Source: an uncultured Gemmatimonadales bacterium
GTDB taxonomy: Bacteria; Gemmatimonadota; Gemmatimonadetes; Gemmatimonadales; GWC2-71-9
Length of the DNA stretch: 64,000 nucleotides
Assembly: GCA_947259405.1 (NCBI GenBank)
Contig: CAMYLY010000017.1
Location: 18,825 to 82,824, forward strand
Direction: 5' to 3'
Shown: piece by piece, positions 16,493-23,425 of the stretch
Layout of the letters: each line of letters begins with the position of its first letter
How positions within the stretch are numbered: the first letter of the stretch is position 1
Made by a program: the position numbers and the translations under genes
The notes under the pieces: model-generated
Database searches by the model: none
Seen by the model: only the letters and a program-made list of their open reading frames with translations
Told to the model about the DNA's origin: nothing

Positions 16493-17914
16493 ATGACGTT
16501 GTTGGAACAAGGAAGTGGAGATTCGACGGTTGTGCAGATTGGGACCGGCTCCTCGCAGCTCGGGGACTTCTGGAACCTCGTTGAACAGGCGGGGCCGCTG
16601 CGTTGGCCGATCTTCGCGGTGCTCGCAATTGGTTTGGCCCTCGTCATCAGCAAGCTCTACGAGCTCCTCAAGGATCGATCGGCGTCTCGCGACCTCTTCG
16701 AATTCGATCTGCGAGGCGCGGGGCTGTCCGACATCACCCGCACGGTGTCGCAGCAGACTGCGAGCATGTTGGCCGCACTGCAGTCGACGATGCTGAACGT
16801 CTTCCACACGCGACCCAGCGAGGGCATGCTCCACGACGAGATCGCCAACTTCGTGTCGTTCCAGCAGGACCAGTTCGGTGCGTTTCGGCGCCGCATGGAC
16901 TTTCTGGCCGACACGGCCGGCGCGTTGGGACTGATGGGGACGGTCTGGGGCATGTTCCAGGTCTTCTTTCAAGGGACCTCGGATAAGGACGTCATCCTGC
17001 GCGGCATGGGCATCGCGCTGATCACGACGCTGCTCGGCTTAGTAGTGAGCATCATCCTCAATCTGAGCGCGACCGAACTCTCGACCTTCTTCGGCAAGCG
17101 TCTCGAGCAGGTCTCGAGGAAGTCGGACGAGCTACGGTTCCGGCTGCTCGAGCTGGCTCCTGCGGCGGTGCCGAGCGCTTCCCCCGCGCGCGCGGAACCC
17201 TCGCCACCCGTGAAGGTGAAGGAAGCCCCGCCGCCGGCGACTGCCCCGCCCCCGAAAGCCGCGCCAGCTCCGCCGGCCACTGAGCGTGCGTGGTATTACT
17301 TGGAGGCGGAGCCGGCAGCGCACCAGGCGACCGCGGGCGACACGCTGCGTGGAGTTGCTCTCCTGGTTCGTAGCGGCGACGGCCGACCGAAGGACGGGGT
17401 TGGCGTTGTGATTGCTGTCTCGCCCGGAGCGGGAACGCTCAACGGGGGGCGACCTGAGATCAGCGAGAAGTCGGACGGCCAGGGCCGCGTGCGGTTCGAC
17501 TGGAACGTGCCGGAGAAAGCGGGCAGCGTCTCACTCACGGCGTCGGTCGCCGGCCAACCGGGTTCGGAGCGGCGAATCGACCTGCAGGTGGAACCGGCGC
17601 TCGCCCATCGCGTGGAACGCCAGGGTAACAATCAGGCGGCGGTTGCGGGAATGCGACTGCCCGGGCCTCTGGCCGTGCAGGTGTTCGACCGCTTCGATAA
17701 CCGCGTATCGGGGGTGCCCGTGACGTTCCAGGTTACCGGTGGAAAGGGACGCCTCGGCCAGCATGGGGCGACCGTGAAGGTGACGACTGGCCCCGATGGC
17801 CTGGCTGTCACGCCCTTCGTCGTGGCGAGCGAAGCGGGCCAGAACACGATCGTTGCCACTGTGGAAGGTCAGAAGACGCCCGTCGAGTTCGTAGCGTTTG
17901 GCACGGAGGTGTAA
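16493..17914 (+). CDS. MotA/TolQ/ExbB-type proton channel fused to Ig-like domains
   Basis: A 473-residue protein from ATG 16493 (a GGAGG lies just upstream; TTG 16499 is a better-spaced alternative; the frame runs further back to 16349 without sense). Residues 36-56 form TM1, 139-160 TM2 with G-A-L-G-L-M-G-T-V-W-G-M-F, and 167-190 TM3 with A-L-I-T-T-L-L-G-L-V, the signatures of the MotA/TolQ/ExbB channel family. Then comes a Pro/Ala-rich linker (about 222-264, P-P-P-A-T-A-P-P-P-K) and two invasin-type (Big_1-like) Ig domains (about 268-366 and 367-470), which carry D-G-Q-G-R-V-R-F-D-W and G-P-D-G-L-A-V-T-P-F. Such a fusion is unusual. In ExbB/TolQ the tail after TM3 is cytoplasmic, so the Ig domains would lie inside the cell unless the topology differs. 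First gene of a co-directional cluster with two ExbD-like genes. Confidence 0.85.
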   Translation: MTLLEQGSGDSTVVQIGTGSSQLGDFWNLVEQAGPLRWPIFAVLAIGLALVISKLYELLKDRSASRDLFEFDLRGAGLSDITRTVSQQTASMLAALQSTMLNVFHTRPSEGMLHDEIANFVSFQQDQFGAFRRRMDFLADTAGALGLMGTVWGMFQVFFQGTSDKDVILRGMGIALITTLLGLVVSIILNLSATELSTFFGKRLEQVSRKSDELRFRLLELAPAAVPSASPARAEPSPPVKVKEAPPPATAPPPKAAPAPPATERAWYYLEAEPAAHQATAGDTLRGVALLVRSGDGRPKDGVGVVIAVSPGAGTLNGGRPEISEKSDGQGRVRFDWNVPEKAGSVSLTASVAGQPGSERRIDLQVEPALAHRVERQGNNQAAVAGMRLPGPLAVQVFDRFDNRVSGVPVTFQVTGGKGRLGQHGATVKVTTGPDGLAVTPFVVASEAGQNTIVATVEGQKTPVEFVAFGTEV

Positions 17915-17916
17915 GC

Positions 17917-18312
17917 ATGCGACGATCGGGCTTCATCGTACGCTTCGTCGACGTGGTGCTGATTCTGCTGTTCGGCTTCATCAGCATCTCGAGCATCCGT
18001 GAAACGGAGATCGATCTTCCCGATAGCTCGGAGACGCCACCCGCTCAAGAAGAGCTCGAGGAGGTGCTCTACGTCGGGATTCGCGCAGACGGGACGTACT
18101 TGGTCGATGACGAGCGCGCGCAGCTTCGTGGCGGCCAGACGCTCTACGGTTTCCTCGGTACTCAGCTCGAGGCCATCGGTGAGGTGCCGGTGACGGTCCA
18201 TATCCGCGCCAGCCATGATACGCCCGTGCGTTACCTCGTCGAGGCGGCGCGCGTGTGCGACGCACTCGGCGTACCGAAGTCGTTCGAAGTGCAACTGCCG
18301 GCAACTGGGTGA
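17917..18312 (+). CDS. ExbD/TolR-like protein (first copy)
   Basis: A 131-residue protein: a short basic N-terminus, one membrane helix (about 10-28) and a periplasmic domain. In the helix, F-V-D-V-V-L-I-L-L-F-G-F resembles F-I-D-V-V-L-V-L-L of ExbD, with the essential proton-path Asp at residue 12. The C-terminal half (V-P-V-T-V-H-I-R-A-S-H-D-T-P... Y-L-V-E-A-A-R-V-C) follows the ExbD/TolR fold. It begins 2 bp after the channel gene stop. With the ExbB-like protein it should form a proton-driven motor complex in the inner membrane. Confidence 0.85.
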   Translation: MRRSGFIVRFVDVVLILLFGFISISSIRETEIDLPDSSETPPAQEELEEVLYVGIRADGTYLVDDERAQLRGGQTLYGFLGTQLEAIGEVPVTVHIRASHDTPVRYLVEAARVCDALGVPKSFEVQLPATG

Positions 18313-18318
18313 CATACT

Positions 18319-18756
18319 GTGGCGAGTAGAGGCTTCCTCATTCGGTTCATCGACATCGGCCTGATCGTGTTGTTTGGCTTCATCATGATCAGCGAGATCG
18401 AGAACATCAGTGCAGTGGAACTCGCTGCCATCATCGATTCGGAGGACCCCGAGGTGGACGAGGACCGGGCCTTCGTGACGGTCGGGATCGCGCCCGACGG
18501 ATCCTTTGCCGTGTCAGACGGCGAAGCGGGGGAGCTGGCCGCCGGGGTCGTCGGTGTGGACGTGCTCGGCGAGATCTTGGATCGCCTCAAGGTGGCGTAC
18601 GAGGTCGAGGACCGCGCAGTGATCGTCCTCATCCGCCCCCACGAGGATTCCATCGTGCAGCGCACCATCGACGTCATGGACGTGTGCGATCGTTTGCGAT
18701 TGCCGAAGAGTCTGCAAATGGACCTCGAGTTGGGCGAGCGTTCGGAGGAGGCCTAG
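18319..18756 (+). CDS. ExbD/TolR-like protein (second copy)
   Basis: A 145-residue relative of the previous gene, 6 bp downstream, starting at GTG 18319. The layout is the same: R-F-I-D-I-G-L-I-V-L-F-G-F with Asp 12, then a more acidic periplasmic part (S-E-D-P-E-V-D-E-D) and an ending I-D-V-M-D-V-C-D-R-L-R-L-P-K-S, comparable with V-C-D-A-L-G-V-P-K-S in the first copy. Having two diverged copies in tandem suggests a heterodimer, as the known motors contain two ExbD subunits per channel pentamer. Confidence 0.85.
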   Translation: MASRGFLIRFIDIGLIVLFGFIMISEIENISAVELAAIIDSEDPEVDEDRAFVTVGIAPDGSFAVSDGEAGELAAGVVGVDVLGEILDRLKVAYEVEDRAVIVLIRPHEDSIVQRTIDVMDVCDRLRLPKSLQMDLELGERSEEA

Positions 18757-18769
18757 CGGTACTGTCCCC

Positions 18770-19801
18770 ATGATCCTCCCTCGACCTCGTAACGACACGC
18801 GCCGGCAACGGATAACAGCACTTGGAGGCTCGCTCTTTCTGATGGTCGTCTTGCACGCGGGCCTCCGAGGAACACCGCTACCGGCGTTCGGGTCGAGTCG
18901 CGCGGTGATTCGCGAGTTGAATCCTTTGTTCGTCGAACGGTACGCGACGCCACCTCCACCCGAGATCGACGACGCGGCGCCGACCGAGGCGACCGAAGCG
19001 CCGGTCAACGCGCGTCTCGAGCAGGAGGTGGGCACCGCGATCGATGAGTTGGTGCGTCGCTTTGCACCGGGTGGGGTTGCCGCTGAGGGCCGCGCGCGGT
19101 CCGGCACTCCATCGGTTGGAACGACCGGTATCGAGGCGGATCCGGAAGCCGAGCGGTTCACCGAGTTGTTCGGCACGGCAGGGGACGCGGCTGCGGTGAC
19201 GGCGCCGCGCGCCCGCGCCACGACGACACGAGGTCAAGTGCGCGCAGGCGGAATCGGCATCGAAACGCGTCGCACCACGCCCGCCAGACGTGATGGGGCG
19301 GACCTCGGGGATCCCGACATCTCGGTGGAGACGGCGCGCAGCCGTTCGGAAGACCAACCCGCGACCGAAGTCGTCATCAAGGAGTACGAAGCGGGCAGCC
19401 TCAACCTGTCGGAGGTCGAGGTGCTGGCTGAGTGGATCGAGGCGAATCCCGCCGACCTGCCGGTCGGGGTGAAGGTGCATCTCAACTACTCGCCGGCGTT
19501 CCTCACGGCGTCGATGCCGTTGGTGACTGGCACCCGAGAACTAGAGCTGTATCTGATGTTCAACGCGGGCCTTCGCGAGCTCCACATCGTGCTCGTCGAG
19601 GACGACCGGTCCGTGTACTTGATCGACCGTGGGTTCCAGGAACAGAGTCGCTCGCTGAGGGAAGGCACCGTGCAACGCTTGGAGGGCGAGATTGTCACCG
19701 TCGATTCGCGCGCCGGTGCCGCGTCGAGTGACCGGGCGCGGGAGTTCTACAACATCTTCCTCTCGTGGTGGGATACGGCGAAGCGTGATGTCCGCCGGTA
19801 A
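18770..19801 (+). CDS. single-helix periplasmic protein in TonB position
   Basis: A 343-residue protein I do not recognise. It has one N-terminal membrane helix (about 16-32, L-G-G-S-L-F-L-M-V-V-L-H-A-G-L), a long low-complexity periplasmic stretch rich in Pro, Glu, Arg, Thr and Ala (about 60-195, begins P-P-P-P-E-I-D-D-A), and a C-terminal folded domain (about 205-343). That plan and its place after ExbB and two ExbD genes are those of TonB/TolA, but no TonB C-terminal consensus is visible. It is probably the transducer that carries motion from the channel to the outer membrane. The domain ends with a helix F-Y-N-I-F-L-S-W-W-D-T-A-K-R. Confidence 0.6.
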   Translation: MILPRPRNDTRRQRITALGGSLFLMVVLHAGLRGTPLPAFGSSRAVIRELNPLFVERYATPPPPEIDDAAPTEATEAPVNARLEQEVGTAIDELVRRFAPGGVAAEGRARSGTPSVGTTGIEADPEAERFTELFGTAGDAAAVTAPRARATTTRGQVRAGGIGIETRRTTPARRDGADLGDPDISVETARSRSEDQPATEVVIKEYEAGSLNLSEVEVLAEWIEANPADLPVGVKVHLNYSPAFLTASMPLVTGTRELELYLMFNAGLRELHIVLVEDDRSVYLIDRGFQEQSRSLREGTVQRLEGEIVTVDSRAGAASSDRAREFYNIFLSWWDTAKRDVRR

Positions 19802-19829
19802 CCGCGTGATTGGGAGGGCTGAACTCTAC

Positions 19830-21314
19830 ATGGAGCGTTCGGCGGCTGTCGCACTGCTGATGGCAGCGGTCGCCTGCAGCTCCGCGCCGCCGCCCGAAGT
19901 CCTCCCGGATCCGACGCCGGTTGTGGAGATTCCTGCCGGCGTGGACAGCAGTGTTGCCGTGTACGCCGATTCGGTCGCGGCCGTGTCGTTCGTGGAAGTT
20001 GAGCAACAAGAGGAAGCAACCGCCCTACAGGAGGAGGGTCGCGCCCTCGTCGCACAAAGCGATTCACTGTGGGAAGCCCAGGAAGTCGTGGATTCACCGG
20101 TGGTCGTCAGCGCGGAGGACTCAGCAGAGGCGCTGGTTGCTGCGGCGAATGGTGGCCGCGCGCTGGTGGAGCTGGACAGCCTGTTGCGTGACGAGGATGT
20201 GGACGGAGTTGAGCTCGCACGGATGACGGCGCTGCTGCTCGACAGCGCGCAGGCGGCGCTCGAGACCGCCTACGAGCTGAACCCCTTCGATGCCCGGAGC
20301 AAGCTGTGGCTCGCGCGCGTGTACGAGCTTCAAGCGCGACGGCTCGGACAGGCCGAAGCCTACCGGCGGGCTATAGAGGAACTCGAGAAGTTGGCGGTGC
20401 TCACGCCCGACCAACACACGGTCTTCGCGATGTTGGCTAACAACCATTATCGGCTGGCAGAGTGGGGGCTGGCCGCCGACCACTACCAGCGCGCAGAGGA
20501 CGTGTACCTCGAGACATACGACCTCACGCCCGAGGTGGCTGGGTCATTGGACTCAGCTCAAGTATTTGGGTACGTGCGCGCACAGGCCGACGTGCACGTG
20601 CTGCGTCTGGACGCGGCGGATGCGGCTGCGGCATTCGACCGTGCCATGCGTTTCGCTCCCACGTCCGAAGACACGGCGTACGTCGCGGGCGAGCTCGAAT
20701 GGATGGCATGGGACGACATGAACATCGCATCCAGCTTCGCGCGCGACTCGATCGGTGCACTCGAACGCGACGGAGATCTGGACGGGGCGCGGGCCGGGTA
20801 CACGCAGCTGCTCCCGACACTCACCGCGCAGACCGCGATCGACGAGATCGATTGGCGCATCGCCATCGTTGACTACAACCTCGACAGGGCCGAAGATGCT
20901 GCAGAGCGCCTCCAGGCGTTGGTGGCACGCACGGTGACGGATGCCGATGGTATCCCTCGCGATTCCGCGTACGTACAGTACTTCGACGACTATGGCACGG
21001 TATGCCTCAATCTCGGCAGGGAGTCTTTGCACGAGCGGCGCGATAACCGGACAGCCCTCAAGTATTTCACGCAGGCCACACGTGTTCGGTGGCAAGGCCA
21101 AGCGGTGGCCTATCTCGAGGTCGCGTCGTTGGTGCAGGGCAATTTCGAATCCGCGCTGGAGAGCGCCACACACGCGCTTGGGATGGTCGATCTGCTGACG
21201 ATCGACCAGCAGAGGGACCTGTATCGGTTGTTGATGGGGCTGTATCGGCGGTCCGGGGACTTCGAACGAGCACGGGAGTATCGGGACGCGTACCGAGCGC
21301 TTCCCGAGCGCTAG
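19830..21314 (+). CDS. TPR lipoprotein of the ExbB/ExbD cluster
   Basis: Taken from ATG 19830, with GGGAGGG upstream, this gives 494 residues with a lipoprotein signal (A-A-V-A-C, Cys 16) followed by S-S-A-P-P-P. Residues about 40-130 form acidic helices; from about 130 to the end several TPR-like helix pairs are visible (L-A-R-V-Y-E-L-Q-A-R-R-L-G-Q-A-E-A-Y; A-M-L-A-N-N-H-Y-R-L-A-E-W-G-L-A-A-D-H-Y; F-D-R-A-M-R-F-A-P). It lies 28 bp after the TonB-position gene. TPR lipoproteins often dock periplasmic complexes, as YbgF/CpoB does beside Tol-Pal; a similar role is plausible here. Confidence 0.75.
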   Translation: MERSAAVALLMAAVACSSAPPPEVLPDPTPVVEIPAGVDSSVAVYADSVAAVSFVEVEQQEEATALQEEGRALVAQSDSLWEAQEVVDSPVVVSAEDSAEALVAAANGGRALVELDSLLRDEDVDGVELARMTALLLDSAQAALETAYELNPFDARSKLWLARVYELQARRLGQAEAYRRAIEELEKLAVLTPDQHTVFAMLANNHYRLAEWGLAADHYQRAEDVYLETYDLTPEVAGSLDSAQVFGYVRAQADVHVLRLDAADAAAAFDRAMRFAPTSEDTAYVAGELEWMAWDDMNIASSFARDSIGALERDGDLDGARAGYTQLLPTLTAQTAIDEIDWRIAIVDYNLDRAEDAAERLQALVARTVTDADGIPRDSAYVQYFDDYGTVCLNLGRESLHERRDNRTALKYFTQATRVRWQGQAVAYLEVASLVQGNFESALESATHALGMVDLLTIDQQRDLYRLLMGLYRRSGDFERAREYRDAYRALPER

Positions 21315-21324
21315 GAGCATCGCG

Positions 21325-21517
21325 GTGCCGCGAGCGGCGTTGGTGCTGTCGACCCTCGTTGGCATGATGCTGTGCGGCAGCCTGGCTGGAGCGCAGCAGG
21401 TCGACGAGGTGGACTTCACACAGGTCACTCGGCCGGTCGTCGAGATCGTCGAGCCCGAATTGATCAATTATCTCCTCTTCGAACTCTTCATCGAGCCCCT
21501 CGAACATCGTCCAAAAG
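21325..21517 (+). CDS. N-terminal (signal peptide) part of the EF-hand repeat protein, separated by a frameshift
   Basis: A GTG at 21325 opens a secreted N-terminus (V-L-S-T-L-V-G-M-M-L-C-G-S-L-A-G-A-Q) and sensible sequence until about E-L-F-I-E-P-L-E-H-R-P-K; after that this frame becomes Gly-rich and meaningless before stopping at 21648. The next frame carries the 615-residue EF-hand protein from GTG 21518 but has no signal peptide. At 21513-21516 is AAAA; dropping one A joins the frames as H-R-P-K-V-M-S-Q-W-A-P-E. I take both as one gene split by a +1 frameshift, either an assembly error, a mutation or a programmed site. Confidence 0.55.
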
Positions 21518-23365
21518 GTGATGAGCCAATGGGCGCCGGAAGTGGAGTTCCGGTTGGACGCGGGGAACCTCCCATCCGATGCGTTGGCTGGTTTGATTGC
21601 CAATACGGCGGACACGACCAAGCGGGCGGAGAACGCGATCCTGTATGACGTCGTGCAGGCCGTCGAGCGCAATTACCGCGACCTGCCGGTCGGCATCCTA
21701 TTCGAACGCGACTCCCTGGGCTTCACGTTCCAGATCTGGGATTACAATCGATCAGCCATGAAGTACGTACCGCGGCCGCAATTCTCAGCGGACGCGGCGG
21801 TGTCAGAGGTGCTGGCGTCCCTGGAGGACATCGGATACCTGCCAGGCAGTCCGGACGGGTCCCGAGGCGCGGCGCCGTCGGCGCGTCGGGTGGCGTCACT
21901 GAGTCAAGCGATCATCGGGATACGTTCGCTGCCCGACGAGCAGGCTCGGCACCTCGCGGCCAAGACGCTGCTGCTGGGTTCCTACGACTTCGACCGGTCG
22001 GGATCGATCGACCAGGCACGGGAAGTCGACGCCCTGTCGTGCCAGGTGTGGACGGCACTCGACGGGACCTTCCCCGACGTGCTCGACCGCTTCGGATTCG
22101 TCGACCAGACGGTCCGATACTCGGGCAGCATCTTCTTCAGTATCTCCGAACGGGTGCGTGTCCCAGCAGGTCGTCGAGGCCAGGCCTGTATGGATGGGCA
22201 GCCGCCACCGCCGACCGCTGAGGAAGAGGTCGTGTCAGTCGTCAGCGAGGTGCCCTTGCCGGAGCCCGTCACCGCGTTCGTGGCGAACGATGCCGCGGCG
22301 CGCGTGGTCAGCGAAGCGGGCGCCCGAGAACGTGGATCGGCCGATTGGGCAGAGGCAGTCCGACGGGTACTGCTTGAGGAGTTCGATGGCGATGGGTCGG
22401 GGGCACTCGATCGGAGCGGTGAGGTGAATGCCGTCCCGTGCGTGGTGTGGCAAGCTATCTGGTCGACACACGTAGACTTCGTGGCCGATCTCGGGCTCGA
22501 CGGGCAGGCGGCATTCGCGGGAGACAGCATTGGTGTACACATAGAACAACGGGACTTTGCCCGTTCGAGAACCGAGACTTGCCTGTGGGAGACTGGCTCC
22601 ACCGCTCCGACGCGGATCCGTCGGACGCGCGCCGGCACCACGGGAAGGCCATCCGCGCGGTTCTCGCCGGTCAACGCCCTGGCCAGCATCGGATCGTTCC
22701 CGGTCGAAGAACGGCAGCGCGCGGGGCGTACGATCCTGCTCAGCGCCTACGATCTGGATCGTTCTGGGTACATCGACGAGGCGGCGGAGCTCGACGCCAT
22801 TTCGTGCGAGACGTGGACGTCACTCGATGGAGCGTTCGCAGACTTTGCCGCCGAATATGGGTTTGTCGCCGATACGGTCGACGTGCGGCACTTCCGGGGC
22901 AGTCTCGTCTTCAATATCTCCCGGCGTCTCAAGGAGCCGGCCATCCAGCGATTCCTCGCTTGCCAGACTGGATTGCCGCCGCCCGCCACGGATCCGGCGA
23001 CCGTCCCCGCGGCCGACACCACCATCGACTTGCCGGTTTCGCTGCGTCAGTTCATGAACGCACAAACGGCAGCCCGCGTCGCCTTGGATACGGATGGCTT
23101 GGAACCTGGTTCCGCCGATTGGGCGGCTGCAGTCCAGGCGGTCTTGCTGGAGAAGTACGATCTGGATAGCTCGGGGATGATCGATCTGGCCGAGGAGGTC
23201 GAGCAAATCGCCTGCGTCGTGTGGAATACGATTCAAACGACATTCGCCGCGCCACTCAGCGTTCTCGGGCTCCATGCGGGCGGTGGTCTCTATCTCGGGC
23301 ACGTTATTGGGATCGCCGTAGAGCAGAGAGATGCGGTGAGCGCCACCCTCGGGGACTGTCCGTAG
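21518..23365 (+). CDS. secreted protein with four EF-hand-like/disulfide modules
   Basis: The main frame gives 615 residues. After an N-terminal region (1-120) come four copies of a module of about 120-135 residues, each with the invariant pattern D-x-D-x-S-G-x-(I/L)-D-x3-E-x5-C-x2-W: loops at D157-E169, D290-E302, D412-E424 and D548-E560, Cys at 175, 308, 430 and 566, Trp three residues later. A second Cys follows 47-52 residues on (224, 355, 482, 614), so each module probably holds one disulfide. The loop has one residue more than a canonical 12-residue EF-hand. Modules 1 and 3 resemble each other (S-I-F-F-S-I-S / S-L-V-F-N-I-S), as do 2 and 4 (G-S-A-D-W-A-(E/A)-A-V; I-G-V-H-I-E-Q-R-D / I-G-I-A-V-E-Q-R-D): an ABAB layout. 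Ca binding in the periplasm or outside is likely. Last gene of the ExbB/ExbD cluster. Confidence 0.8.
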   Translation: MMSQWAPEVEFRLDAGNLPSDALAGLIANTADTTKRAENAILYDVVQAVERNYRDLPVGILFERDSLGFTFQIWDYNRSAMKYVPRPQFSADAAVSEVLASLEDIGYLPGSPDGSRGAAPSARRVASLSQAIIGIRSLPDEQARHLAAKTLLLGSYDFDRSGSIDQAREVDALSCQVWTALDGTFPDVLDRFGFVDQTVRYSGSIFFSISERVRVPAGRRGQACMDGQPPPPTAEEEVVSVVSEVPLPEPVTAFVANDAAARVVSEAGARERGSADWAEAVRRVLLEEFDGDGSGALDRSGEVNAVPCVVWQAIWSTHVDFVADLGLDGQAAFAGDSIGVHIEQRDFARSRTETCLWETGSTAPTRIRRTRAGTTGRPSARFSPVNALASIGSFPVEERQRAGRTILLSAYDLDRSGYIDEAAELDAISCETWTSLDGAFADFAAEYGFVADTVDVRHFRGSLVFNISRRLKEPAIQRFLACQTGLPPPATDPATVPAADTTIDLPVSLRQFMNAQTAARVALDTDGLEPGSADWAAAVQAVLLEKYDLDSSGMIDLAEEVEQIACVVWNTIQTTFAAPLSVLGLHAGGGLYLGHVIGIAVEQRDAVSATLGDCP

Positions 23366-23425
23366 CTCGACCACGGTACGCTTCGACACGCACTCTCCGG
23401 ACGCGGGTGGGTATCTTGTTCCGTC

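Noticed and set aside
16493..19801. Zorya-type anti-phage system
   Set aside because: A MotA/ExbB-like and ExbD-like pair is shared, but there is no ZorC, ZorD helicase/nuclease or ZorE, and the ExbD proteins lack an OmpA-like end.
16493..21314. Ordinary Tol-Pal locus
   Set aside because: No TolB, Pal or TolA signature; two ExbD copies and an Ig tail do not fit.
20553..21467. 304-residue minus-strand frame across the TPR lipoprotein gene
   Set aside because: No start context or domain; lies fully over a well-supported gene.
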